DNA of 64,000 bases from FEN-1297 sp964498065 (GCA_964498065.1 CAZCFZ010000008.1:1-64000), one strand, 5' to 3'; counted from the stretch's first letter, positions 37,224-46,615 are shown. Notes: generated by a model from the sequence alone, not told the origin. A program made the numbers and translations.

Positions 37224-37997
37224 TTAAGAATAACTTAATTCATTTTCAATAAAAGAAAAATCCTTAATGTTTGCATTTTTAAATTTCATTTTATAATACA
37301 ACTCAAATCCTTCTTTTAATGATTTTACCAGATGTTCATAATCAATCTTCTTATGAGTTATTGAATACAAGTCGGCAGTTTGATTAAGAAGTTCTAATAT
37401 TAATCGCCGGTCTTCGCCGGAAATTCTAAGATAATTTATTATCTTTTTATGAAAATCACCGCATAAAATTGATCCGTGCTGCAGGATTATATTTTCAAAT
37501 TTGTGCTGAGCACTTCCCACAAGTTTTCGGCCTTTATATTTAAGTTCACTCTTAGCCGATGCTGCAAAACAAACATCGCTTTTTTTATCTTTATAAAATT
37601 CGCGAAAATTCGGCTGAGAGCTTTCCAATTCAACAGCCGATAAATTTTTGTCATAAATTTTTAAGCCAAGCGCTAAAGCAGAATTTATTTCCTTATAAAT
37701 ATTTTGAGGGGAAGAATTTTGAACAACAGGCATAACAACCGCATAAGTTAATTCTTCTGCATGAAGAATTGCCCTTCCTCCTGTCGGTCTTCTTACAATA
37801 TCAATTTTATCATATTCTGTTTTAACAGTATCAATTGCTTCTTTATTTTGATTTAATCCCAGGGAAATACAATATGGTTCCCACCTGTACACTCTAAAAA
37901 AAGCTTCATTATTTTTGCATATCTCCGAAAGATGAATATCAAAAGACATATTATACCTGCCGGAATTAAATCCGGTATTTATAAACCTCCAATTCAT
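37224..37997 (-). CDS. Lipoate/octanoate transferase (LipM/LplA family)
   Basis: A 257-residue BPL/LplA/LipB-fold enzyme for protein lipoylation. It has RRPTGGRAILHAEELTYAV (residues 69-87) and GRKLVGSAQ with the catalytic lysine (K158) that contacts the acyl carbonyl. Cys143 in V-C-F is where the LipM type of octanoyltransferase places its catalytic cysteine, so an octanoyltransferase (octanoyl-ACP to GcvH or E2) is more likely than an ATP-dependent lipoate ligase, although LplA-type action cannot be excluded. The start overlaps the lpxA stop by four bases, and panB follows, so cofactor genes are coupled to the envelope operon. Confidence 0.75.
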   Translation of the reverse strand: MNWRFINTGFNSGRYNMSFDIHLSEICKNNEAFFRVYRWEPYCISLGLNQNKEAIDTVKTEYDKIDIVRRPTGGRAILHAEELTYAVVMPVVQNSSPQNIYKEINSALALGLKIYDKNLSAVELESSQPNFREFYKDKKSDVCFAASAKSELKYKGRKLVGSAQHKFENIILQHGSILCGDFHKKIINYLRISGEDRRLILELLNQTADLYSITHKKIDYEHLVKSLKEGFELYYKMKFKNANIKDFSFIENELSYS

Positions 37998-38770
37998 TTA
38001 CCAATTATTCCACGTTTGCTTTTTCCCAGAAACTGAAGAACATTTTTAACTAAGGGATGTTCTCCTAATTCTTCGGATATTTTGTTTTTGGCCTGTGTCA
38101 AATTAAGGGAATTATCGTAAATATACGTATATGCTTTTTTTAAAGTAAAAATATCTTCATTTGAAAAACCCCTTCTCCTTAATCCAATTACATTCAATCC
38201 GGAATATTTTAAAGGTTCACTTGCCGCAAGTATATAAGGAGGAACGTCCTGCACCGCTCTGAATCCGCCGCCTATCATAGAATGCTGGCCGACAATGCAA
38301 AATTGATGCACCGGTGTTAAGCCGCCGATAATTACATAATCTTCAATCGTTACATGACCGGCAATTTGAACGCCGTTTGCAAGAATACAATTATCTCCGA
38401 TAACACAATCATGAGCTACATGTGCGTAAGCCATAAGTAAACAATTATTACCAACCTTGGAAAATCCGGTTTCTTTGGTTCCTCTGTGAAGAGTAACAAA
38501 TTCATGAATAACCGTATCATCCCCTACGTAAAAAAAAGTTTCTTCGTTACCGAATTTTAAATCTTGCGGTGAATGAGCAATTGACGCAGATTGATATATT
38601 TTAACTCTGTTTCCGATTCGTGCACCGTTATATATTACGGCATGGGGACCTATTAAACAGTCATCTCCTATTTTAACATTATCCTCAATAATGGCATAGG
38701 GTAATATGGTTATATTATTTCCGAGCTCTGCTTTACTGCTGACAATAGCAGTCGAGTGAATATTGTTCAT
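37994..38770 (-). CDS. lpxA: UDP-N-acetylglucosamine acyltransferase
   Basis: First enzyme of lipid A synthesis, a left-handed beta-helix acyltransferase with hexapeptide repeats (IGDDCLIGPHAVIYNGARIGN and on). The catalytic histidine lies in LLMAYAHVAHDC, and the C-terminal substrate domain contains LNVIGLRRRGFSNEDI. I start it at the ATG at 38770 (MNNIHSTAIVSSKAELG, 258 residues), the normal LpxA N-terminus. The upstream TTG at 38812 would give 14 extra residues and overlap fabZ. It starts 4 bases after the lpxC-fabZ stop. Confidence 0.94.
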   Translation of the reverse strand: MNNIHSTAIVSSKAELGNNITILPYAIIEDNVKIGDDCLIGPHAVIYNGARIGNRVKIYQSASIAHSPQDLKFGNEETFFYVGDDTVIHEFVTLHRGTKETGFSKVGNNCLLMAYAHVAHDCVIGDNCILANGVQIAGHVTIEDYVIIGGLTPVHQFCIVGQHSMIGGGFRAVQDVPPYILAASEPLKYSGLNVIGLRRRGFSNEDIFTLKKAYTYIYDNSLNLTQAKNKISEELGEHPLVKNVLQFLGKSKRGIIGK

Positions 38771-38774
38771 TATT

Positions 38775-40193
38775 TTATTCTTGTTTCCCGTTAGCTGGTT
38801 CTCTATCAACAATAGCGGCCATAAAGTCGGCTTCGGCCACTAAATTATTATTTACGAAGGCCTTCCCGCTCATAACCACTACCTTACTTTTTTTATTTGT
38901 TAACTCTATTTCCAAATATAATTCGTCGCCCGGCACAACAGTCTTTCTGAATTTGGCGTTATTTATCTGCATAAACAATACAAGTTTTTCTTCCGGGTTC
39001 GGAAAAGAATTAAGCAGTAAAATTCCGCCGGTTTGCGCCATAGACTCAATTATTAAAACACCCGGCATTATCGGGTGGCCGGGAAAATGGCCCTGGAAAA
39101 AAGGCTCATTAACGGTAACCGACTTTATTCCAATTACTTTTTTATCCATTTCAAGGTGAATAATTTTATCAACTAAAAGGAACGGATACCTATGCGGCAA
39201 AATTCTTTGTATTGCTTCTATATCGAATACAATCCCTTCTTTTTTAACAAACTGATATTTTTTTACCAGTTTTTTCTGCTGATATAATTTTCTAATTTGT
39301 TTTGCAAATTCAACATTGGAACGGTGACCGGGACGCGCAGCCAGTATCTGCGCTTTTATCGGCGCTCCTATTAATGCAAGGTCGCCTAATAAATCCAATA
39401 GCTTATGCCGGACTGGTTCGTTTTTGAATCTCAATTCTTTATTGTTCAGAATTCCGTTCTTTCCGATCGTGACTTTTTCCTTAATACCCAGCTTTGTTCT
39501 TAATTTTTCTAATTCTTCTTCCTCGGAATTTCTATCGACAATTACAACCGCATTATCTATATCGCCGCCTTTAATTAAACCTACATTGGCAAGCTGTTCT
39601 ACTTCACTTAAAAAGCAGAATGTTCTTGCAGGAGCAAATTCACTTACAAACTCTTTTTCCAGATCAAACAAACCTGTATGCTGACTTCCCAGCGCAGGAT
39701 TTTGATAATCCACCATCACGGTAGCTCGATAACCGTCGAGAGGAAGGGCAACAATATCAACTTGATTTTCTTCATCATGATACATAACCGTTTCATCAAT
39801 AATAAGATAATCCTTTGGCGCTTCCTGCTGAACAAAGCCTGCTTCCAGCAGCTTTTCAACGTAAGGCATTGAGCTGCCATCTACAACCGGCGGTTCAATT
39901 CCATCAAGTTCTACAATCATATTATCAATTTGTAGTCCTACAATTGCAGCAAGAACATGTTCTACGGTATGAACTTTTACCTCTCCAATACCCAGAGTTG
40001 TACCTCTGGAAACGTCGACTACGTTGTCCGCATTAGCAGAAATTTCAGGATTGCCGCCAAGATCGACTCTAACAAATCTAAGTCCGTAATTTTCCGGTGC
40101 AGGTTTAAATGTCATTGTGCAAGACGTACCTGTGTGCAGCCCGATACCGGATAATGAAACCGGCTTTGCTATTGTTCTTTGTAACTCTAACAT
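38775..40193 (-). CDS. lpxC-fabZ: LpxC-FabZ fusion: UDP-3-O-acyl-GlcNAc deacetylase / 3-hydroxyacyl-ACP dehydratase
   Basis: A bifunctional protein of 472 residues. The LpxC part (about 1-300) is the zinc deacetylase committing to lipid A, with GIGLHTGTSC, VHTVEHVLAAIVG (zinc histidines in H-T-V-E-H) and HKLLDLLGDLAL. The FabZ part (about 325-465) has HRYPFLLVDKI and GHFPGHPIMPGVLIIE with the active-site His and Glu. The fusion is characteristic of the Bacteroidota/Chlorobiota group and is a main taxonomic clue. It lies between lpxD and lpxA in the expected biosynthetic order. Confidence 0.95.
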   Translation of the reverse strand: MLELQRTIAKPVSLSGIGLHTGTSCTMTFKPAPENYGLRFVRVDLGGNPEISANADNVVDVSRGTTLGIGEVKVHTVEHVLAAIVGLQIDNMIVELDGIEPPVVDGSSMPYVEKLLEAGFVQQEAPKDYLIIDETVMYHDEENQVDIVALPLDGYRATVMVDYQNPALGSQHTGLFDLEKEFVSEFAPARTFCFLSEVEQLANVGLIKGGDIDNAVVIVDRNSEEEELEKLRTKLGIKEKVTIGKNGILNNKELRFKNEPVRHKLLDLLGDLALIGAPIKAQILAARPGHRSNVEFAKQIRKLYQQKKLVKKYQFVKKEGIVFDIEAIQRILPHRYPFLLVDKIIHLEMDKKVIGIKSVTVNEPFFQGHFPGHPIMPGVLIIESMAQTGGILLLNSFPNPEEKLVLFMQINNAKFRKTVVPGDELYLEIELTNKKSKVVVMSGKAFVNNNLVAEADFMAAIVDREPANGKQE

Positions 40194-40324
40194 TTATAAA
40201 TTCCGTATTTTGTTTAACTTATAATTTACTGGAAATAGGCCTCCAAAATAGCAAGTTGAGGTATGAAATACAATAAAACTAAAGGCTGGAGTGAGTAATC
40301 TCTTGTTTATAAAAATTAGTAATT

Positions 40325-41374
40325 CTAACTTTTTAAGTTATTCAATTCTTCCTTTAAAGCTTCAAGCTGATCCTCAAGCTTCTTGATTCTATCTACATAC
40401 TCAGGAAAATTTCTGATGTGTGCTTCGAGTTTTGACGCCGTCTTAATTTCCTTTGCCGGAGATCCGAAGTAAAGGCCGGGTTTAAGAATTGATTTGGACA
40501 CACCGGACTGAGCAGCTACAATTACATTATTTTCCAACTTAATATGACCGACCAAACCAACCTGCCCGGCTAAAATGCAATTGTTACCAATCTTTGTACT
40601 ACCAGATACACCCGATTGAGAAGAAATTACCGTGTCCTCACCAATAATTACATTATGAGCTATTTGTACAAGGTTATCAATTTTAACTCCCCGTTTTATT
40701 ATGGTAGCTCCCAAGGCTGCTCGATCGACTGAAACATTAGAACCTAATTCGACATCATCCTCAATTATAACAATTCCTATCTGAGGTATTTTTTGATAAA
40801 CTCCTTTATCATCGGTAAAATAGCCAAAGCCATCGGAACCGACAACTGTTCCCGGATGAATGATCACTCTTTTCCCAATCTTACATTTTTCTCTTATGCT
40901 AACATTCTGGAATAAAAGGGAACTTTCACCAACCTCAACGTCCTCAAGAAGAACCGTATTATGATATATTTTAACATTATCCCCGATTTTACAACCGGCA
41001 GATATAACAACATTTTTTCCCAGAGCAACATTCTTTCCAATTACAGCAGCGGGATGTACATAAGCTGTTGAATCAATTCCGTTTAAAGAAAATTCGGGGG
41101 AAAAATATTTAATAATAAGCTTTGAAAAAGCTTTGTTGGGATCTTTAACCTCAATATAAGTTATATCATCGCGGGATTTATCGAATCCGGGTTTAACTAA
41201 AATTGCCGAAGCTTTTGTAACAGGAAAAAATTTTTCATAAGACGACATATATAAAAAAGTCAGATCGCCCGTTTTTGCTTCATCTATTTTTGCGAGATTA
41301 TTGATTATAACTTTTTTGTTACCATAAATATTTCCGCCTACAAAAGCCGCTGCCTCTACCAGATTAATACTCAT
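40325..41374 (-). CDS. lpxD: UDP-3-O-(3-hydroxyacyl)glucosamine N-acyltransferase
   Basis: Third enzyme of lipid A synthesis. The N-terminal uridine-binding domain (about 1-100; KTGDLTFLYMSSYEKFF) is followed by a left-handed beta-helix of hexapeptide repeats (IGKNVALGKNVVISAG, VDRAALGATIIKRG). The catalytic His is in VQIAHNVIIGEDTVI. A C-terminal coiled helix ends the protein (RNFPEYVDRIKKLEDQLEALKEELNNLK). The 349-residue length is normal. It is preceded by a skp-like gene 14 bases upstream. Confidence 0.94.
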   Translation of the reverse strand: MSINLVEAAAFVGGNIYGNKKVIINNLAKIDEAKTGDLTFLYMSSYEKFFPVTKASAILVKPGFDKSRDDITYIEVKDPNKAFSKLIIKYFSPEFSLNGIDSTAYVHPAAVIGKNVALGKNVVISAGCKIGDNVKIYHNTVLLEDVEVGESSLLFQNVSIREKCKIGKRVIIHPGTVVGSDGFGYFTDDKGVYQKIPQIGIVIIEDDVELGSNVSVDRAALGATIIKRGVKIDNLVQIAHNVIIGEDTVISSQSGVSGSTKIGNNCILAGQVGLVGHIKLENNVIVAAQSGVSKSILKPGLYFGSPAKEIKTASKLEAHIRNFPEYVDRIKKLEDQLEALKEELNNLKS

Positions 41375-41388
41375 AAGAAATAATTTTT

Positions 41389-41910
41389 TTACTGTTGAAT
41401 TTTTAATTTATCAAGCACTAATGTCGTAATATCATATTTATCTTTTGCATAAAGAAGAACAACCGCATTGCTTTTATCAAATACAAAATCAAGGTTTTCT
41501 TCCTTAGCAACATCTTGAATTGCATTAAAAACTTTATTTTGAACCGGCTTCATTAGTTCTTCCTGCTTTTGAAAAAGTTCTCCGTTAGTACCGAATTTCT
41601 GGTCGCGATATTCATTAATCTGCTTATCAAGTTTATTTATTTCGGCTTCCATATCATTTCTCATCTGTTCGGTCATAATAAGTTTTCTTCTGTCGAAGTC
41701 TGCTTCTTTTGCTTTTTTATCTGCCTGCATTTTATTAAGTTCCGCCTGCCATTCTTTTATTAATGCATTAAGCTTCTGATTAGCATCTTGGGCATCCGGG
41801 AGTTTACTCATAATTGTCTTGGAATCGACAAAACCAATTTTAAGCTGGCTAAACGCAACACTTGAAAAGCCGAAAATGAAAATTGAGAGGGATAAAATAA
41901 TTTTTTTCAT
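41389..41910 (-). CDS. OmpH/Skp-family periplasmic chaperone
   Basis: A 173-residue exported helical protein. The signal peptide covers about 1-21 (SVAFSQ), followed by the family opening LKIGFVDSKTIMSKLPDAQ. A charged coiled-coil arm runs from about 45 to 120 (QAELNKMQADKKAKEADFDRR), and the C-terminal strand block contains NLDFVFDKSNAVVLLYAK. Skp-type trimeric jellyfish chaperones hold unfolded outer-membrane proteins for BamA. It is a clear paralogue of the neighbouring gene at 42110, so this organism carries two in tandem just downstream of bamA. Confidence 0.88.
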   Translation of the reverse strand: MKKIILSLSIFIFGFSSVAFSQLKIGFVDSKTIMSKLPDAQDANQKLNALIKEWQAELNKMQADKKAKEADFDRRKLIMTEQMRNDMEAEINKLDKQINEYRDQKFGTNGELFQKQEELMKPVQNKVFNAIQDVAKEENLDFVFDKSNAVVLLYAKDKYDITTLVLDKLKIQQ

Positions 41911-42109
41911 ATCAACTCCATATTCTAATTTGAATTGATGTTAAAAATAAGCTTAGATTGTATCAATATTAAATTATATCCCTCTCCTTTTTGAAAATAT
42001 TTAAAATTAATAATAAAGCATGAAAAGGAAATAAATTAGATTATTCTCACGTTTCTCTATTAATATTACTTATTATTCTAAATAGGAATTAGAATAATTG
42101 GTTTAAATA

Positions 42110-42637
42110 TTAATAGCCTCCTGTTTTTAATCTATCTAGTACTTTATATGTAATATCATATTGAGGATCTGCATAAAGAAGTGAAACCTCACCGGCTTTA
42201 TCAAAAATAAATTTCATATTTTCTTTTTTAGCTACGTCCTGAATAGCTTTATAAATTTTGTTTTTAACTGGTGTAAAAATAGAATCCTGCTTTTGATAAA
42301 TTTCACCAGTACCTTGGGCGAATTTTACTTTTCTATAATCTATAATAGCCTGTTCCTGCGATACTAATTTTTGCTGCATAGCCAGTTTTTCTTTATCACT
42401 CAGTTTGGTTGATTTTTTCTGATAATCCGCCAGACCTTTTTGGTAATCGGCAGTCATACTATCAAGATGAGCAGTCCACGCATTGGTTAATGCATTCAAA
42501 TCACCCTGAGCTTTAATGGCTTCCGGCATCTGATTTAATATTACCTGAGAATTAACATAACCAATTTTTTGTGTTTGTGCAAAAAGAAAACCTGTCCCCG
42601 ATAAAATCAAAACTGTAATCAAAAAATACTTTTTCAC
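42110..42637 (-). CDS. OmpH/Skp-family periplasmic chaperone (second copy)
   Basis: 175 residues: a signal peptide (1-20, GFLFAQ), then KIGYVNSQVILNQMPEA, a long coiled coil (about 45-115) and the conserved C-terminal AIQDVAKKENMKFIFDKAGE. It is alignable throughout with the gene at 41389, with many substitutions, so the duplication is old. It begins 32 bases after bamA and probably shares its transcript. The 199-base spacer before the second copy may hold a separate promoter. Different client or timing roles for the two copies are possible. Confidence 0.88.
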   Translation of the reverse strand: MKKYFLITVLILSGTGFLFAQTQKIGYVNSQVILNQMPEAIKAQGDLNALTNAWTAHLDSMTADYQKGLADYQKKSTKLSDKEKLAMQQKLVSQEQAIIDYRKVKFAQGTGEIYQKQDSIFTPVKNKIYKAIQDVAKKENMKFIFDKAGEVSLLYADPQYDITYKVLDRLKTGGY

Positions 42638-42669
42638 TGTACATACCTCAATAATTATTTTTTAATAAA

Positions 42670-45162
42670 TTAAAATCCTTTACCAAACTGAAAATGGAAT
42701 AACCAGGCAGGAGCCTGTCCGTTAACTAACTTCCTATCAAAGCCGTAACCCAGGTCAAAACCTATAAGGCCGATAGGATTAATTAAAACTCTAGCACCAA
42801 CCCCTACAGACCGTCTTAAATTGAAAGGATCGGTATGCTGCAAATCAAGATACACATTACCGGCTTCTGCAAAAGTTAATAAATAAATAGGAACCGGTTC
42901 TAATGTAACGGCAACACGAATTTCTGTAGTGTACTTCAAATAAACATCACCGCCTCTTGTCGGCCCGATTGAGCGGTCATCATAACCTCTTAACGGAATA
43001 GTTGCAATAACTAATCCGTTGCCGCCCATAAAAAACCTGTCGAATGGGTTGATTCTCAATACTGTCGCCTGGTTCAATTCATGTATATAACCAAATTCTG
43101 CATCGGTATACCAGGCAACCCTGTTTGTATTAAATAATCTTCTGTAAAATTCGCTCTGAAAATTTATTTTATAATAATCTACATTGCCCGGGAGGAATGG
43201 TCCGCCGGAAATTTGTGCGTTTAATATGACACTTGAACCTGCAGAAGGAAAGATAGGATTGTCAATATCTTTACGGCTAATAGTGGCGCCTAAAGTAAAT
43301 TGGTGAGTTATACCTTCAACATAATCACCCATTCCATTAATAACGTCGTTATATTGATATCTAAACATACCCTGTACATAGAAATAATTATCAGGCCACT
43401 TTAATCTTCTTCCAACTTTAACGGAAGCACCTGACTGCCTCATATCGTAATAATACTGCTGTCTCGTATCGAAGATATCGAAGCCGACAAGAGTGGGTGT
43501 ATCCATAAACCATGGTTCCGTAAAGCCGATATCGAATGTACGATAAATGCTGCTGACACCGAACTGCCAATTAAAACTTAATATTTGGCCGCCGCCGAGA
43601 GTAAAAGGATGATCAAGTGCAAAGTTAGACAATGTTACTCCGATAGCGCCGCTGAATCCGAAGCTTCCGCTGTAACCAACAGATGCATTCAAATAATCGC
43701 TTGATTTTTCTTCAACATTAAAGCCTACATTTACGGTACTGTCGTTTTTAAGCGAAGTAGTTATTCCGTCCGGTCCGTATAGCTTTTCAACATTAAAATA
43801 TTTCAAGTTCGCTAATTGCTGAACACTTCTTAAGAGCAAACCTCTATTAAAATAATCTCCGGGTATTGTATAAAGCTCTCTCCGTATAACTTTATCTTTT
43901 GTTTTGTCATTTCCGGTTATATCAACGCGCCCTACTCTAAACTGATTCTTTTCTTCTAACCTTATATTTATGTCCATCGAATCCTTGTGCACTCTGGTTT
44001 CGGTAGGAGTAATATTAAACATCAAATAACCGTTATCCAGATATAAAGATGAAACATCGTTCTGGGCCTTGTTGCCTCTTAAGTTTTGTTCAAACTTTGT
44101 ATAATCATAAACATCGCCTTTTTTTAAGTCCAGATGTTCATTCAAAACTTTATCGGAAAAAACAGTATTGCCTTCCCATGTAATATTTCTAATATAATAC
44201 TTAGGTCCTTCGTAAACTTTAATTAGTATTGTTAAATCTTTTTTATCATGCGAATAGATAAGAGAATCAGAGACAATTTGAGCATCTCTATAACCGTTCT
44301 CCTGATAAAACTTCACAATTGATTTTTTATCTTCATCAAATTTCTTCGGATCAAATTCCGCACTATTCCAAAATTGCCACCAAACTTTTTCCGATGTATT
44401 ATCCATCTGGCCCCTAAGCTTGCTGTCTGAAAATGCTTTATTCCCAACGAACTCAATTTTCCTAACGACTACTTTCTGGTTTTCCTTAATTCTAATCATC
44501 AATAAAATTCTGTTTTTAATTTTATCAATTAAATTCATATAAGAATTTTCACTGCGGTCATATTCAACCGTATATTCGTCTGAAAAGTCTTTTTCATTTC
44601 TCCAGACAACATCAATATTATCTTTCGTAGTATCGGCAGTATAGTATACGAAATGCTCCATCTTTATTTCGGCGTTTAAATACCCGTCCTTGTCATACAA
44701 TTTCATTATTTCGTTTTTTATCCTGTTTTCATCCTGGGGTTTTAATATTTGTCCGCGTTGAAGATCGATTTTATCCCGGATATCGCTTGTACTTAATTCG
44801 TCATTGCCTTGAATAACCGCTTTCTCAAATCTCGGATATTCGGTTACTTTAATTAAAAGGAATACGCCGGTACCGACTTGTTTGTCAATTAAAATATCAA
44901 CATCCGAAAAAAGATTTAGAGACCACAATTGCTTAATAGCGTTTGCAACTGTCTGGTCAAAAGGTATTTTAATTTCGTCTCCGACCTTTAAACCGCTGTT
45001 TGCAATTATAGTTGCTGCGTCTGCAGTTTGATTGCCTTCAACTGAAATACCTAAAATTTTATAACTTTTAACCGAAGTTTGGCCATAAATAAAAGGAGTA
45101 ATAAAAATTAATGTTATTGGGATTAAATATTTAAACAATTTCTTTGGGGAGGTTTGAGACAT
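42670..45162 (-). CDS. bamA: Outer membrane protein assembly factor BamA
   Basis: An 830-residue Omp85 protein that inserts beta-barrels into the outer membrane. The signal peptide spans about 1-28 (TPFIYGQ). About five POTRA repeats follow (30-430; each with a G-N-x-x-x-x or G-D pattern such as VEGNQTADAATI, IQGNDELSTSDI, FVGNKAFSDSKLRGQ, WEGNTVFSDKVL, ITGNDKTKDKVIRREL). The 16-strand barrel has the conserved IPLRGYDDRSIGPTRGGD loop (the VRGF equivalent) and ends in FQFGKGF. The start lies 32 bases inside the uppS 3' end, so translation is probably coupled. Upstream is uppS, downstream two skp genes and lipid A genes. Confidence 0.93.
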   Translation of the reverse strand: MSQTSPKKLFKYLIPITLIFITPFIYGQTSVKSYKILGISVEGNQTADAATIIANSGLKVGDEIKIPFDQTVANAIKQLWSLNLFSDVDILIDKQVGTGVFLLIKVTEYPRFEKAVIQGNDELSTSDIRDKIDLQRGQILKPQDENRIKNEIMKLYDKDGYLNAEIKMEHFVYYTADTTKDNIDVVWRNEKDFSDEYTVEYDRSENSYMNLIDKIKNRILLMIRIKENQKVVVRKIEFVGNKAFSDSKLRGQMDNTSEKVWWQFWNSAEFDPKKFDEDKKSIVKFYQENGYRDAQIVSDSLIYSHDKKDLTILIKVYEGPKYYIRNITWEGNTVFSDKVLNEHLDLKKGDVYDYTKFEQNLRGNKAQNDVSSLYLDNGYLMFNITPTETRVHKDSMDINIRLEEKNQFRVGRVDITGNDKTKDKVIRRELYTIPGDYFNRGLLLRSVQQLANLKYFNVEKLYGPDGITTSLKNDSTVNVGFNVEEKSSDYLNASVGYSGSFGFSGAIGVTLSNFALDHPFTLGGGQILSFNWQFGVSSIYRTFDIGFTEPWFMDTPTLVGFDIFDTRQQYYYDMRQSGASVKVGRRLKWPDNYFYVQGMFRYQYNDVINGMGDYVEGITHQFTLGATISRKDIDNPIFPSAGSSVILNAQISGGPFLPGNVDYYKINFQSEFYRRLFNTNRVAWYTDAEFGYIHELNQATVLRINPFDRFFMGGNGLVIATIPLRGYDDRSIGPTRGGDVYLKYTTEIRVAVTLEPVPIYLLTFAEAGNVYLDLQHTDPFNLRRSVGVGARVLINPIGLIGFDLGYGFDRKLVNGQAPAWLFHFQFGKGF

Positions 45163-45964
45163 TCTTTAAGCCTTTGTCATTCTTTATTAGTTGTTCACTT
45201 ACTCTACCGAACCGGCGTTCCCTTGTTTGGAAGTTTTTTATAGCTTCATATAAATGTTTGCGTTTGAATTCGGGCCAGTACACATTTGAAATAAAAAATT
45301 CTGTGTATGCAATTTGCCATAATAAAAAGTTACTGACTCTGAATTCACCGCTTGTTCTTATCAATAGATCGGGATCCGGAAAATCCTTTGTAGTTAAATA
45401 TTCCGATACTCTCTTTTCATTTATTTCGTCAATTTTTAATTTGCCTTCTTTTGCAAGCATAGCAATTTTTTTGAAAGCTTCCAGTAGTTCCCATCTTCCG
45501 CTGTAACTTAATGCCAAATTCAAAGTCATTCTTTTATTATTCTTCGTTCTTTCTATTGCCTCGTAAAGTTCTTTCTGCACTTCATTTGGAAGAGATCCTA
45601 CATCGCCGATGGTTGTCAGCCTGATATTATTTTCCATAAGTTCGTCACATCTATCTCTGATACTTCTCAGAAGCAGGCGCATCAATGTCGAAACTTCATC
45701 TTTCGGTCTTTTCCAGTTTTCGGTTGAAAAAGTATAAAGAGTTAAATACTTTACTCCTATTTCAGCACATGCTTCTGTAATTTCTCTAACTGTATCAACC
45801 CCTCGTTTATGGCCGGCTACTCTTGGAAGACCTCTTTTTCTAGCCCATCTTCCGTTTCCATCCATTATAATTGCAATATGAACAGGAATCTCACCGGAAT
45901 TTTTCAGCTCCAACTGTAATTTTTCATCGGATATCGATTGAGATTTACTCAAATTCGCCCTCAA
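45131..45964 (-). CDS. uppS: Undecaprenyl diphosphate synthase
   Basis: A cis-prenyltransferase making the C55 carrier for peptidoglycan and O-antigen. The catalytic segment is IIMDGNGRWARKRGLPRVAGH (residues 32-52, Asp35), followed by YTFSTENWKRP, NLALSYSGRWE, and the late DPDLLIRTSGEFRVSNFLLWQIAYTEF. The length of 277 residues is slightly long because of an N-terminal extension of about 25 residues. It heads the envelope run and overlaps bamA by 32 bases. Confidence 0.94.
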   Translation of the reverse strand: MRANLSKSQSISDEKLQLELKNSGEIPVHIAIIMDGNGRWARKRGLPRVAGHKRGVDTVREITEACAEIGVKYLTLYTFSTENWKRPKDEVSTLMRLLLRSIRDRCDELMENNIRLTTIGDVGSLPNEVQKELYEAIERTKNNKRMTLNLALSYSGRWELLEAFKKIAMLAKEGKLKIDEINEKRVSEYLTTKDFPDPDLLIRTSGEFRVSNFLLWQIAYTEFFISNVYWPEFKRKHLYEAIKNFQTRERRFGRVSEQLIKNDKGLKNVSNLPKEIV

Positions 45965-46131
45965 AAATGATAAAGCGTGTAAAATTAACCTTATGACAAT
46001 TTAATGTCAAGATTAGTAATAAATAACTTTTTTATGAAAAATTCAATAATATTAGACGTAATTTAACATGAAAAGTTAGCTGGAAGCATAGTTTTAGAAA
46101 AGGTAAAAATAAGCGGCAATTTATTTAAACC

Positions 46132-46156
46132 GGAAGCAGCTTTTTCAGCTGCTTCC
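46132..46156 (-). terminator. Hairpin terminator of the lexA operon
   Basis: GGAAGCAGC and GCTGCTTCC (9-bp perfect stem, seven-base loop) lie 8 bases past the stop of the last operon gene. The T-tract on the minus strand is weak (GGTTTAAATAAATT), so termination strength is uncertain. Confidence 0.55.
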
Positions 46157-46163
46157 AAATTAT

Positions 46164-46595
46164 CTAAGAAAAAAGAACTTTTCCCTTTTCTCTAGATTTT
46201 CTCCCCCGCCTTACAGGTCTGTCGTTTATCTGGAATAAACGAATATTCTTTCTTATTTCAGGTTCCAGCATATCTATAAGAATTTTTGCATTCTTAAAAT
46301 AATTTACAGGCACTCCTATAAAAAGCAAAACTCTTTTATTTGTGTACTTAGTCTGCCTGGTTGCCAGAAATTTCAATCGATCAATTATTTGCGGATCATT
46401 TAGTTCTTCCCGGGTTAACGTAATACCGATCGCATAATTATTATTATGCTTTGCAACTATATCGACATCAAATTCACCTACCTTAGCCGGTTCCGGCAAG
46501 TAAGTCCCGAATTTTCTGCTGACTGTTAAATACCCTTGTCTCCAAAATTGTTCTACTAATAAATCTACTGTTGTTCTTTTCATAAGATCTAACAT
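46164..46595 (-). CDS. Nuclease-fold (PD-(D/E)XK-like) protein, probably inactive
   Basis: I do not recognise a named family. The 143 residues have the alpha-beta-beta-beta-alpha-beta pattern of restriction-endonuclease-like domains: helix VDLLVEQFWRQGY (about 10-22), a strand with FDVDIVA (about 43-49), a hairpin to YAIGITL (about 54-60), helix DPQIIDRLKFLATRQTKY (about 68-85) and strand KRVLLFIGVP. In active members the third position reads (E/D)-x-K; here it is G-I-T, so the catalytic Glu and Lys are missing although FDVD is kept. A basic tail (RRGRKSREKGK) could contact nucleic acid. GGAGG lies 6 bases before the ATG. It is the last gene of lexA, WYL-like, this gene, 20 bases after its neighbour. 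Confidence 0.6.
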   Translation of the reverse strand: MLDLMKRTTVDLLVEQFWRQGYLTVSRKFGTYLPEPAKVGEFDVDIVAKHNNNYAIGITLTREELNDPQIIDRLKFLATRQTKYTNKRVLLFIGVPVNYFKNAKILIDMLEPEIRKNIRLFQINDRPVRRGRKSREKGKVLFS

Positions 46596-46615
46596 AATTT
46601 CCTCCTTCCTAACTT

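Noticed and set aside
39424..40154. Open frames opposite the lpxC-fabZ gene
   Set aside because: No recognisable protein; they arise from the strong coding bias of lpxC on the other strand.
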